A stretch of DNA of 64,000 nucleotides. Origin: Arthrobacter sp. H-02-3 (GTDB taxonomy: Bacteria > Actinomycetota > Actinomycetes > Actinomycetales > Micrococcaceae). The notes under the pieces were generated by a model that worked only from the letters and a program-made list of their open reading frames with translations, made no database searches and had not been told where the DNA came from. The stretch is from positions 124,001 through 188,000 of the forward strand of contig NZ_PYUI01000002.1 in NCBI RefSeq assembly GCF_003097355.1, given 5' to 3'. This document shows, one piece after another, positions 8,500 to 16,163 of the stretch. Position 1 is the first letter of the stretch, and each line of letters begins with the position of its first letter. Made by a program: the position numbers and the translations under genes.

Positions 8500-10113
8500 G
8501 TGTCTCAAGAAGTCCTCAGCCCCGCCCGAGTCCAGGAGATTCACAAGCAGGCGGCCCGGCGCCGGACTTTCGCGGTCATTTCGCACCCCGACGCCGGCAA
8601 ATCCACCCTCACGGAGGCCCTCGCGCTGCACGCCAAGGTGATCGGCACGGCCGGTGCCTCCAGCGGCAAGGCCAACCGCAAGGAGACGGTCTCGGACTGG
8701 ATGCAGATGGAAAAGGACCGCGGCATCTCCATCAGCTCGGCCGCGCTGCAGTTCGCCTACCGGGACACCGTCATCAACCTCCTGGACACTCCCGGCCACG
8801 CCGACTTCTCGGAAGACACCTACCGTGTGCTGGCAGCCGTGGACTGCGCCGTCATGCTGGTCGACGCCGCGAAGGGCCTGGAAACCCAGACGATGAAGCT
8901 CTTCGAGGTCTGCAAGCAGCGGAACCTGCCCATCATCACCGTCATCAACAAATGGGACCGGCCGGGCCTGGACGCTCTGGCCCTCATGGATGAGATCACC
9001 GAGCGCACCGGGCTGCAGCCGATGCCGCTGACCTGGGCCGTGGGCATCTCCGGCGACTTCCGCGGCGTCTGGGACCTGCGCAACGACCGTTTCGCGCAGT
9101 TCAAGCGCAACAACGCCGGTGCCAACATCGCCCTCACCGAGTACTTCACCCCGGACGAGGCCGCCGCCAGCCAGGGCGACGACTGGTCCAACGCGGTGGA
9201 CGAGGCAGGACTGGTCATCGAATCCAACCTCGCGTTCGACGTCGAGGCCTTCCATGCCGGCAAAGCGACGCCGATCCTCTTCAGCTCTGCAGCCCTCAAC
9301 TTCGGCGTGAAGGAAATCCTCGACGCCCTTGTCGACTTCGCCCCGCCGGCCGCGCCGCGGCCCGACGTCGACGGCGAGCCCCGCCCCGTCGATGCCCCCT
9401 TCGCCGGGTTCGTCTTCAAGGTTCAGGCCGGCATGAACAAGGCCCACCGCGACCACGTGGCCTTCATCCGGGTCTGCTCCGGCATGTTCGAGCGAGGCAT
9501 GGTGGTCACCCAGGGCCGGACGGGAAAGTCCTTCGCCACCAAGTACGCCCAGCAGGTCTTCGGCCGTGAACGCGAGGTTATCGATGAAGCCTTCCCGGGC
9601 GACGTCGTGGGCCTCGTCAACGCCTCCTCCCTCCGCGTGGGGGACAGCCTGTTCCTGGACCAGCCCGTGGAGTTCCCCGCGATCCCGCTGTTCGCCCCGG
9701 AACACTTCCAGGTGGCGCGCTCCAAGGACCCCAGCCGGTTCAAGCAGTTCCGCCGCGGCATCGAACAGCTCGAGCACGAGGGCGTCATCCAGGTGCTCCG
9801 CTCCGACATCCGCGGCGACCAGGCGCCCGTTCTGGCCGCCGTCGGCCCCATGCAGTTCGAGGTGGTTGAAGACCGCATGGCGCACGACTTCAGCGCGCCC
9901 ATGCGGCTGGAGCGGCTCCCGTATACCCTGGCCCGGATTTCGACGGCGGATGCGATGCCTGCGCTGGCCAACGTGCCCGGCGCGGAGGTTCTCTTGCGGT
10001 CCGACGGGGAATACCTGGCCCTGTTCAACGACGTCTGGGCCCTGCGCCGGATCGAAAAGAACCACCCGGACCTCACCCTGGTTCCGATCGGCACGCACAA
10101 CCCCGCCAAATAG
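8500..10113 (+). CDS. prfC: Peptide chain release factor 3
   Basis: 537-residue translational GTPase that removes RF1/RF2 from the ribosome after termination. The G1 P-loop is SHPDAGKST (28-36), followed by the switch-I region (DRGISISSAALQF), DTPGHADFSEDT (G3) and NKWDR (G4). Length fits RF3. It begins with GTG and is the first gene of a plus-strand run, but a 168-base gap separates it from the kinase gene, so shared transcription is uncertain. Confidence 0.96.
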   Translation: MSQEVLSPARVQEIHKQAARRRTFAVISHPDAGKSTLTEALALHAKVIGTAGASSGKANRKETVSDWMQMEKDRGISISSAALQFAYRDTVINLLDTPGHADFSEDTYRVLAAVDCAVMLVDAAKGLETQTMKLFEVCKQRNLPIITVINKWDRPGLDALALMDEITERTGLQPMPLTWAVGISGDFRGVWDLRNDRFAQFKRNNAGANIALTEYFTPDEAAASQGDDWSNAVDEAGLVIESNLAFDVEAFHAGKATPILFSSAALNFGVKEILDALVDFAPPAAPRPDVDGEPRPVDAPFAGFVFKVQAGMNKAHRDHVAFIRVCSGMFERGMVVTQGRTGKSFATKYAQQVFGREREVIDEAFPGDVVGLVNASSLRVGDSLFLDQPVEFPAIPLFAPEHFQVARSKDPSRFKQFRRGIEQLEHEGVIQVLRSDIRGDQAPVLAAVGPMQFEVVEDRMAHDFSAPMRLERLPYTLARISTADAMPALANVPGAEVLLRSDGEYLALFNDVWALRRIEKNHPDLTLVPIGTHNPAK

Positions 10114-10129
10114 CGGCAACGCGCCGGTG

Positions 10130-10157
10130 CCGGAAGATTCCCTGGAGAGTCTTCCGG
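10130..10157 (+). terminator. Hairpin downstream of prfC
   Basis: CCGGAAGA and TCTTCCGG form a perfect 8-bp stem around a 12-base loop 16 bases past the prfC stop. No U-run follows, so it is either a weak terminator or an mRNA-end structure. Confidence 0.4.
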
Positions 10158-10281
10158 AATCCGGTTTCCGCGTTATCATAAGTAACCTTGCTAATGATGC
10201 GGGCGCCGGGTCGGTTTCCGGCTTTGGACTGATCCGCCCGATACTCACCGGCGGGCCCCATTAGAGGGACCACGTAAACCT

Positions 10282-11667
10282 TTGACAATAACCATGGACC
10301 CCGGTTTTCTGCTGAGCGGGCGTTACCGGATCGAAGAACTCATTGGCCGGGGCAGCCAATCGAGCGTGTACCGTGCCACGGACGAGGTCCTGGGACGCGA
10401 AGTGGCAGTCAAGCTCTTCAAAGACGGCGCCGTGTACGAAAATGCGGTGGAGGAGGAACGCATCCGCCGGCAAAACGACGAAGTGCGGATCCTCGCCGGG
10501 ATGGCCCACCATGCCCTCGTGACGCTGTTCGATGCCGGGACGGATCTGAGCAACCCCGACCGCAAGCTCAGCTACCTCGTGATGGAACTCGTCCGCGGCC
10601 CCGACCTCCGCCGCCGCTCGGCCGAGGGACCGCTGTCCGCAGCCCACATGGCGCTGATCGGACACGATCTCGCCGACGGACTGGCACACATCCACCACCA
10701 CGGCATCATCCACCGGGACGTCAAACCGGCCAACATCCTCCTTGTGGACTACAGCGTGGAGGACCGACGTCCGCGCGCCAAACTCAGCGACTTCGGCGTG
10801 GCGATCACCATCCGCAAAGGCCACCACGGAGACCCGGACGACAGCTCAGGCACCCCCGCCTACCTGAGCCCCGAACAGGCCGCCGGAGAACCGGCCGGCC
10901 CCGCCAGCGACGTCTATTCGCTGGGGCTGGTCCTGCTGGAAGGCCTGACCGGGAAGATGGCCTACCCCGGCGCGCCGGTCCAGTCCGCGCTGGCCCGCCT
11001 ACTCAACGACCCGGACATCCCCGAAGGGCTCGCGCCCATGTGGGTGGCCCTGCTGACCTCCATGCTGGACAGGGATCCGGCGGCCCGCCCGCCGGCCCGG
11101 GAAGTGTCCCTGGCCCTGCGGCAGGAAGTCATCAACGGCGCCGGGCGCCACCGCCGGGACGCGGCTCCTCTGCTGACCGATGAAGACGGGCGCATGCAGG
11201 CGGTCGAGCGGTACCGGATCCTGGACACCCCGGCAGACGGAGCCTTCAACCGCATCGCGGCGCTCGCCGCACGCATGTTCTCGGTGCCCGTGGCGATTGT
11301 CAGCGTGGTGGACTATGACCGTATCTGGTTCAAGGCCCACCACGGCACGGATGTCAGCGAAATCGGCCGCGATCCCGGACTGTGCGCCTCCGCAGTCCTG
11401 CAGGGCGATGCCTGGATTGTCCAGGATGCCACCAAGGATCCCCGGACGCTGTCCAATCCGCTCGTGGCGGGCGATTTCGGCCTGCAGTTCTACGCCGGGG
11501 TGCCGCTGCGCACTCCGGACGGCTACAACCTGGGCACCTTCTGCATCCTGGACCGTGAGCCCCGCGAGTTCAGCGATGAGGACACCTCCGCGCTGGAGGA
11601 CCTGGCGGCGCTCGTGATGCATGACCTGGAACTGCGGCTCCACAGCCGGCAGGCGCTCGCCGGGTAA
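10282..11667 (+). CDS. Cytosolic Ser/Thr protein kinase with C-terminal GAF domain
   Basis: 461-residue Hanks-type kinase fused to a GAF sensor domain. The kinase (14-285) has the glycine loop IGRGSQSSV (21-29), Lys44 (VAVKLF), HRDVKPANIL (HRD 144-146), DFG (170-172) and the SPE form of APE (196-198), so it looks active. Residues about 310-455 are a GAF domain (VERYRILDTPADGAFNRIAALAARMF, then FYAGVPLRTPDGYNLGTFCILD). There is no transmembrane segment or PASTA repeat, so the GAF part is the likely ligand- or redox-sensing input. The start may be TTG at 10282, 12 bases after AGAGGG, or ATG at 10294. It ends 5 bases from the convergent regulator gene. Confidence 0.88.
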   Translation: MTITMDPGFLLSGRYRIEELIGRGSQSSVYRATDEVLGREVAVKLFKDGAVYENAVEEERIRRQNDEVRILAGMAHHALVTLFDAGTDLSNPDRKLSYLVMELVRGPDLRRRSAEGPLSAAHMALIGHDLADGLAHIHHHGIIHRDVKPANILLVDYSVEDRRPRAKLSDFGVAITIRKGHHGDPDDSSGTPAYLSPEQAAGEPAGPASDVYSLGLVLLEGLTGKMAYPGAPVQSALARLLNDPDIPEGLAPMWVALLTSMLDRDPAARPPAREVSLALRQEVINGAGRHRRDAAPLLTDEDGRMQAVERYRILDTPADGAFNRIAALAARMFSVPVAIVSVVDYDRIWFKAHHGTDVSEIGRDPGLCASAVLQGDAWIVQDATKDPRTLSNPLVAGDFGLQFYAGVPLRTPDGYNLGTFCILDREPREFSDEDTSALEDLAALVMHDLELRLHSRQALAG

Positions 11668-11672
11668 GCGGC

Positions 11673-12881
11673 CTACCGCCGGCCGGCGTGCAGGGCCAGC
11701 TCAAGCTCGAAGCGCGCCGTCGGGTCCTCGAGGGCGTCGCCAAAGAGCTCGCGCAACTGCGCCGCCCGGTAACCGACGGTCTGCGGATGGATCCCGAGTT
11801 CGGCGGCCACGGGGGCCCGCTGGCCCCAGTGGCGCAGCCAGGAGAGCAGGGTTTCGGCAAGCCGCTCCCGCTGCGCCGGCCGGAGTCCTTCCAGCGGTGC
11901 CAGACGGCGGTTGGCCAGCTCGGTAATCGCCGAGGGCTCCGCTGCGAGAACCACCTGCGCCAGGTGCTCGTCAGCCCAGATCGGTGGGTCCTCGGGCCCC
12001 TCGCGCGGCGGCAGCGCCGCGGCAGCCAGCACGGCCAGCCGCAGTGAATCCGGGACCTTTTCCCAGCCACCGGAGGGCCCCACGGAGGCTCCGCGCCCCT
12101 TCAGGGCGCGGTCCAGCTCCTCCCGGGCAGACTGCGACTTCCGCGCCGGCACCAGGGCCACGACGTCGGTCTCGCGTTCAATCACCAAGGCTCCTGGGCC
12201 GAGCCGCAGCCGCAGCCCGGCTGCCCGGTCCAGCGGAAGGGTCACCACCGCCATGCGCTGGGGCAGGGACCAGTCCGCCATCGCCGCCGTCTGGCGCAGG
12301 GCCGCCTCGTCGGCCTGGCCGAGCAGGAGCAGGTCCAGCAGTTCGGTGCGCCGGCGGTCCACCGCTCCGGCGCGTTCGGACTGTTCGAAGGCGTAGGCCT
12401 CGGCGCTCACGGCCGAGAGCTCGTCGATGTAGGCGAGGATCGATTCCCCCAGGTCCACCACGACGCCCTGGCCCAGATGGTGCTCCACCGAGACCCGGGA
12501 CATTTCCCGGAAGGTCACGCGGGCACCCATGCGGTAGGCGCTCAGCAGGGCGTCCATGCTCCGCCCCTGCCGGAATTCCCCGCTGCCCAGCCCGGCCACC
12601 AGATCCCGGCTTTCCTGGGACAGCGCCGGCAGCCGGGTCCCGGGCAGCTGCAGGAACCGGTCCAGCGCCGCGGCCACACCCCTCCTCAGGCCGCGGCCGA
12701 ACCGCCCCTCAATCGGCCTGGCATACGCCGGAACAAGCTGCGGGACGGCCTCGATGATGGCCTCGACGATGCCGGGCATCCTGGGCCGCAGCATGTCGCT
12801 GACCTCCCGGGGCAGCGCCAGCCACGGCGGATCGTAGGCGGGAGCGGAGCCGGCGGGCTCCCGGACAGGGGAGGCGTTCAT
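11673..12881 (-). CDS. PucR-family transcriptional regulator
   Basis: 402-residue predicted regulator. The C-terminus (about 345-400) is the PucR-type helix-turn-helix: LAETLLSWLRHWGQRAPVAAELGIHPQTVGYRAAQLRELFG. The middle resembles the degenerate sensor domain between N-terminal and HTH regions in this family, and the helical N-terminus (about 25-170) contains VDLGESILAYIDELSAVSAEAYAFEQSERA. It is divergent from the ferredoxin-reductase/desaturase pair, so control of fatty-acid desaturation is a reasonable inference. The first ATG (12881) is preferred over TTG at 12887; no strong SD precedes either. Confidence 0.85.
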   Translation of the reverse strand: MNASPVREPAGSAPAYDPPWLALPREVSDMLRPRMPGIVEAIIEAVPQLVPAYARPIEGRFGRGLRRGVAAALDRFLQLPGTRLPALSQESRDLVAGLGSGEFRQGRSMDALLSAYRMGARVTFREMSRVSVEHHLGQGVVVDLGESILAYIDELSAVSAEAYAFEQSERAGAVDRRRTELLDLLLLGQADEAALRQTAAMADWSLPQRMAVVTLPLDRAAGLRLRLGPGALVIERETDVVALVPARKSQSAREELDRALKGRGASVGPSGGWEKVPDSLRLAVLAAAALPPREGPEDPPIWADEHLAQVVLAAEPSAITELANRRLAPLEGLRPAQRERLAETLLSWLRHWGQRAPVAAELGIHPQTVGYRAAQLRELFGDALEDPTARFELELALHAGRR

Positions 12882-12978
12882 AGACAATCCAACGAGTTGT
12901 TGCGGCGGGATAGTTTTCTACAGTCGATCGTATGCCTTGGGTGAAGAAGTATGGCGCAAACTGACATATGGTTAATGA

Positions 12979-14061
12979 ATGATCCGGCTCCGTAAGCTGG
13001 CGCGCGCCGCATCTCTACTGACCACCCCCCTAGCTCCAGAAGACATTCTGTCGCTGTTCAACCCTGTGTTCTCCGCACGCCAATTGCGTGGCGTAGTCAC
13101 CCGGGTGGTTCCAGAAACGGCCGATTCCGCCACCATTTTCTTCCACCCCGGCCGCGGCTGGCAAGCGCACCTTGCCGGCCAGTGGGCCCGAATCGGCGTC
13201 GAGCTCGACGGTGTCCGCCACTGGCGGTCGTATTCGCTCAGCGCCCCCGCCGGGCAGGATCCGGCCATCACGGTTACCGACATGGGAGCCGTTTCCGGCG
13301 CTCTTGTCCGCGGCACCAAACCCGGCGACATCCTGTTCCTGGCGCCCCCGCAGGGCGACTTTGTCCTGCCGGAACACCCGCGCCCGCTGCTCATGCTCAC
13401 CGCGGGCAGCGGAATCACCCCCGTGATGTCGATGATCCGCACCCTCGTGCCGCACCGTCCCGACTCCGACGTCGTCCTCATCCACACGGCCCGCACCGCC
13501 GCGGACGCCATCTTCCGTGAGGAACTCGCCGAGCTCGCAGACCAGTTCCCCAACTTCCGCGTCACGCACTGGTTCACCGGGGACCGCGGACGGCTGGACT
13601 TCACCTCCGCCGCCGATCTGGACCGGTTGTGCCCGGACTGGCGCCAGCGCGCCGCCTACGCGTGCGGTCCGGAGGATTTCCTCAACGACACCGAGGCGCT
13701 CTGGGAGGCCGAAGCCGAGGACGCCGCGCCGGCCGCGGCAGTCCGGCCGGGCACCCTGACCATCGAACGCTTCACCACCAGCCTCGCCGCCGGTGCCGGG
13801 CACGACGGCGGCCTGGTCACCTTCGAGGCCTCCGACCGCGAAGTCGAGGCCGACGGCGACACCCCGCTGCTTGATGTCGGCGAGGACGCCGGAGTCCTGA
13901 TGCCCAGCGGCTGCCGCATGGGCATCTGCCACAGCTGCCTCATCCCGCTGCGGGCCGGCCACGTCCGCGACCTTCGCACAGGCGAAGTGCACGGCGAACC
14001 GGGCCAACTAATCCAGACGTGCGTGTCGGCAGCCGCCGGCCCCGTTAACCTCGACCTCTGA
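12979..14061 (+). CDS. Flavodoxin/ferredoxin reductase with C-terminal 2Fe-2S domain
   Basis: 360-residue electron-transfer flavoprotein. An FAD-binding motif (RSYSLSAPAG), an NAD(P)H-binding GSGITPVMSMI and a plant-type ferredoxin domain with Cys312/317/320/348 (CRMGICHSC plus ISC-distal Cys) are in that order. This arrangement is that of the reductases that supply electrons to membrane stearoyl-CoA desaturases (Rv3230c type). It is 13 bases upstream of a desaturase gene, which supports that partnership. No Shine-Dalgarno is visible before the ATG, and two ATGs overlap (12975, 12979), so the transcript could be nearly leaderless. Confidence 0.92.
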   Translation: MIRLRKLARAASLLTTPLAPEDILSLFNPVFSARQLRGVVTRVVPETADSATIFFHPGRGWQAHLAGQWARIGVELDGVRHWRSYSLSAPAGQDPAITVTDMGAVSGALVRGTKPGDILFLAPPQGDFVLPEHPRPLLMLTAGSGITPVMSMIRTLVPHRPDSDVVLIHTARTAADAIFREELAELADQFPNFRVTHWFTGDRGRLDFTSAADLDRLCPDWRQRAAYACGPEDFLNDTEALWEAEAEDAAPAAAVRPGTLTIERFTTSLAAGAGHDGGLVTFEASDREVEADGDTPLLDVGEDAGVLMPSGCRMGICHSCLIPLRAGHVRDLRTGEVHGEPGQLIQTCVSAAAGPVNLDL

Positions 14062-14074
14062 GGAGTATTACCGT

Positions 14075-15310
14075 ATGACGATTGTTTCCAACACGCCTGA
14101 TCTATCCGACGCCGACACCCCCGACGCGAACACCCCCGCCGTAGGCGGTTCAGCCGTCGATGTCGCGGCAGCAAAGGTGCGCACGGCCGCGAAGAAGCGG
14201 CCAGGCGCCCTTGCCGAGTCCGGCAGTCCGCTGGTGCGTCCGCCGGCTGCCGCGCACCTCTCTGACGAGCAGGTAGCGGAGCTGGGCCGCGAACTTGACG
14301 CCATCAAGGACGACATCCTCGCCAAACGCGGATCCTCCGACGCCGCCTACATCCGCCGCATGATCAAAATCCAGCGAGGCCTGGAAATCTCCGGCCGCGC
14401 CGCACTGCTGGTCAGCAAGAACAAGACCGCCTGGGTCGCCGGCACCTCCCTGCTGAGCCTCGCCAAGATCCTGGAAAACATGGAACTCGGGCACAACATC
14501 CTGCACGGCCAGTGGGACTGGATGCGGGACCCGGACATCCACTCCACGACGTGGGAGTGGGACTTCGTCACCCCCGCGCGCTCCTGGCAGCACACCCACA
14601 ACGATCTCCACCACCGCTGGACGAACGTGATCGGCAAGGACAACGACGTCGGATACAACCTGCTGCGCATGGATCCCCAGCAGAAGTGGACGCCGTTCAA
14701 CCTGGGCAATCCGGTCTACAACGCGCTCCTGGCCCCCGTCTTCGAGTGGGGCATCGCGATCTACGACCTCGAACTCCAGGACTTCAAGGAGGGCAGGAAA
14801 TCCAAGGAAGCCCTCGTCCGGGACCTGAAGGCCCTCGGCCGCAAGGCTCTCAAGCAGTTCACCAAGGACTACGCCGCCACGCCCGCCGTCGCCATGCTCA
14901 CCGGTTCAGGCAAGCAGGCCCTCTACGGCACACTGACAGCCAACGCCGTCCGCAATGTGTGGGCGCACGCGGTGATCTTCTGCGGCCACTTCCCCGAAGG
15001 TACTGACACCTTCACCGAGGAAATGGTCGAGGGCGAGACCCGCGGTGACTGGTACGTGCGGCAGATGATCGGCTCGGCCAACATCTCCGGTTCCAAGTTC
15101 ATGCACCTCATGACCGGCAACCTCTCGCACCAGATCGAGCACCACCTGTTCCCGGACCTGCCGTCCAACCGCTATGGGGAAGTCGCGCCCAAGGTGCAGG
15201 AGATCTGCCGGCGTTACGGACTGCCGTACACCACGGGCCCGCTCCTGAAGCAGGTCGGCTCCACATGGGCCAAGATCTTCAAGCTGGCCCTGCCTCCCAA
15301 AAAGGCCTAG
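14075..15310 (+). CDS. Membrane fatty acyl-CoA desaturase (delta-9 type)
   Basis: 411-residue di-iron desaturase that introduces a double bond into acyl chains in the membrane. The three histidine boxes are GHNILHGQWD (His140/144), HTHNDLHHRW (about 173-180) and HQIEHHLFPD near residue 345. Hydrophobic segments are present around residues 110-135 and after box 2. A soluble Ala/Thr-rich N-terminus of about 80 residues precedes the domain. GGAG is placed 9 bases before the ATG. Electrons very probably come from the ferredoxin reductase encoded directly upstream in the same transcription unit. Confidence 0.94.
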   Translation: MTIVSNTPDLSDADTPDANTPAVGGSAVDVAAAKVRTAAKKRPGALAESGSPLVRPPAAAHLSDEQVAELGRELDAIKDDILAKRGSSDAAYIRRMIKIQRGLEISGRAALLVSKNKTAWVAGTSLLSLAKILENMELGHNILHGQWDWMRDPDIHSTTWEWDFVTPARSWQHTHNDLHHRWTNVIGKDNDVGYNLLRMDPQQKWTPFNLGNPVYNALLAPVFEWGIAIYDLELQDFKEGRKSKEALVRDLKALGRKALKQFTKDYAATPAVAMLTGSGKQALYGTLTANAVRNVWAHAVIFCGHFPEGTDTFTEEMVEGETRGDWYVRQMIGSANISGSKFMHLMTGNLSHQIEHHLFPDLPSNRYGEVAPKVQEICRRYGLPYTTGPLLKQVGSTWAKIFKLALPPKKA

Positions 15311-15343
15311 CCACCAAGGCCGGGTCCGCCCGGAGAGCATCGC

Positions 15344-15382
15344 CGAAAGGGGCGTCCGCCATAGTGGCGGACGTCCCTTTCG
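15344..15382 (+). terminator. Strong hairpin after the desaturase gene
   Basis: An 18-bp stem with one mismatch (arms 15344-15361 and 15365-15382, loop TAG) ending in CTTTCG lies 33 bases after the desaturase stop. It has AAAG/CTTT at the base and would terminate transcription from the left; it may also act for the convergent methyltransferase transcript. Confidence 0.8.
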
Positions 15383-15512
15383 CGTGGCGCGTCCTTTTGC
15401 GTGCCGTCCCGGGAATGTTGGGCCGGGAACATTGAGCCCGGAACGCGTGGCGGGAGGTTGGGACGGAGACGCTCTGGACGGAACGGAACGGAACGGCACG
15501 CCGGCGGCGGGC

Positions 15513-16147
15513 TCAGGCTTTGCTCGCCGCCCCAAGGACGTGGGCCAGCCGCGGGTTGCCGGGGAGGGCCGAAAAGCCGAAGCGCTCCAGGCCCTCCACG
15601 GTGAGGCCGGCCACGGCGATCGCGGCCGCGGTGTCCCGGTTCGGGTGGCATCCGATGCCACGCGGCTCCACAACGGTGTGAGCAGGTCTTCGGCGGCCCC
15701 CAGCACCCGGTGCGCCGAACGGACATGTTCATAGAACAGCAGCACGCCGCCGGGCCGCAGGACCCGGACCACTTCCGCCAGGGCGGCCGCCTGGTCCGCC
15801 ACGCTGCACAGCACCAAACTGGAGACGACCACGTCCACCGAGGCGTCCGCCGCCGGCAGCGCTTCCGCCACGCCGTCCTGTACGGTGACGGGCACCGGCG
15901 CCTTGCTGGCAGCAGCGCGGGCCAACCCCCGGAGCGTGGGATCAGGTTCGAGGGCCAGCACGCCCGTTACCGCGGAAGGGTAGAACGGGAAGGTGGCCCC
16001 GTAGCCCGCTCCGATTTCGACGACGACGCCGTACGCCGCTTCCACGAGGCGCCGACGGTGCTCCGCCGCCCCACGGGCGTCCATCCGCGGGCCCACGCGG
16101 GCAAAGGATCGCCCGAATGATGAATCGCGGGGGTTCGTCTCCGGCAT
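15513..16147 (-). pseudogene. Class I SAM-dependent methyltransferase, frameshifted
   Basis: A UbiE/Menaquinone-type methyltransferase of about 211 residues if the frame is restored. Intact parts are the SAM-binding motif VVEIGAGYGATFPFYP, the LEPDPTLRGLA acidic strand, and VVVSSLVLCSV...LRPGGVLLFYEHVR. Continuing the first frame after LLTPLWSRVA gives Arg/Ser/Pro-rich nonsense, while the frame entered at 15650 gives CHPNRDTAAAIAVAGL and ends naturally as HVLGAASKA-stop at 15513. One base is missing between 15650 and 15661. It could be a sequencing error or a real recent inactivation. It follows the copper ATPase gene by 16 bases. Confidence 0.85.
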
Positions 16148-16163
16148 GCCTGGCTTCTTCCGC

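Noticed and set aside
8191..10248. A 685-codon open frame on the minus strand through prfC
   Set aside because: It is a shadow of prfC: the plus-strand frame has full RF3 motifs, while this one is Asp/Gly/Arg-rich with no domain.
15480..15494. (GGAAC)x3 tandem repeat
   Set aside because: Too short for a VNTR or CRISPR; lies just beyond a gene end with no matching copies in this window.
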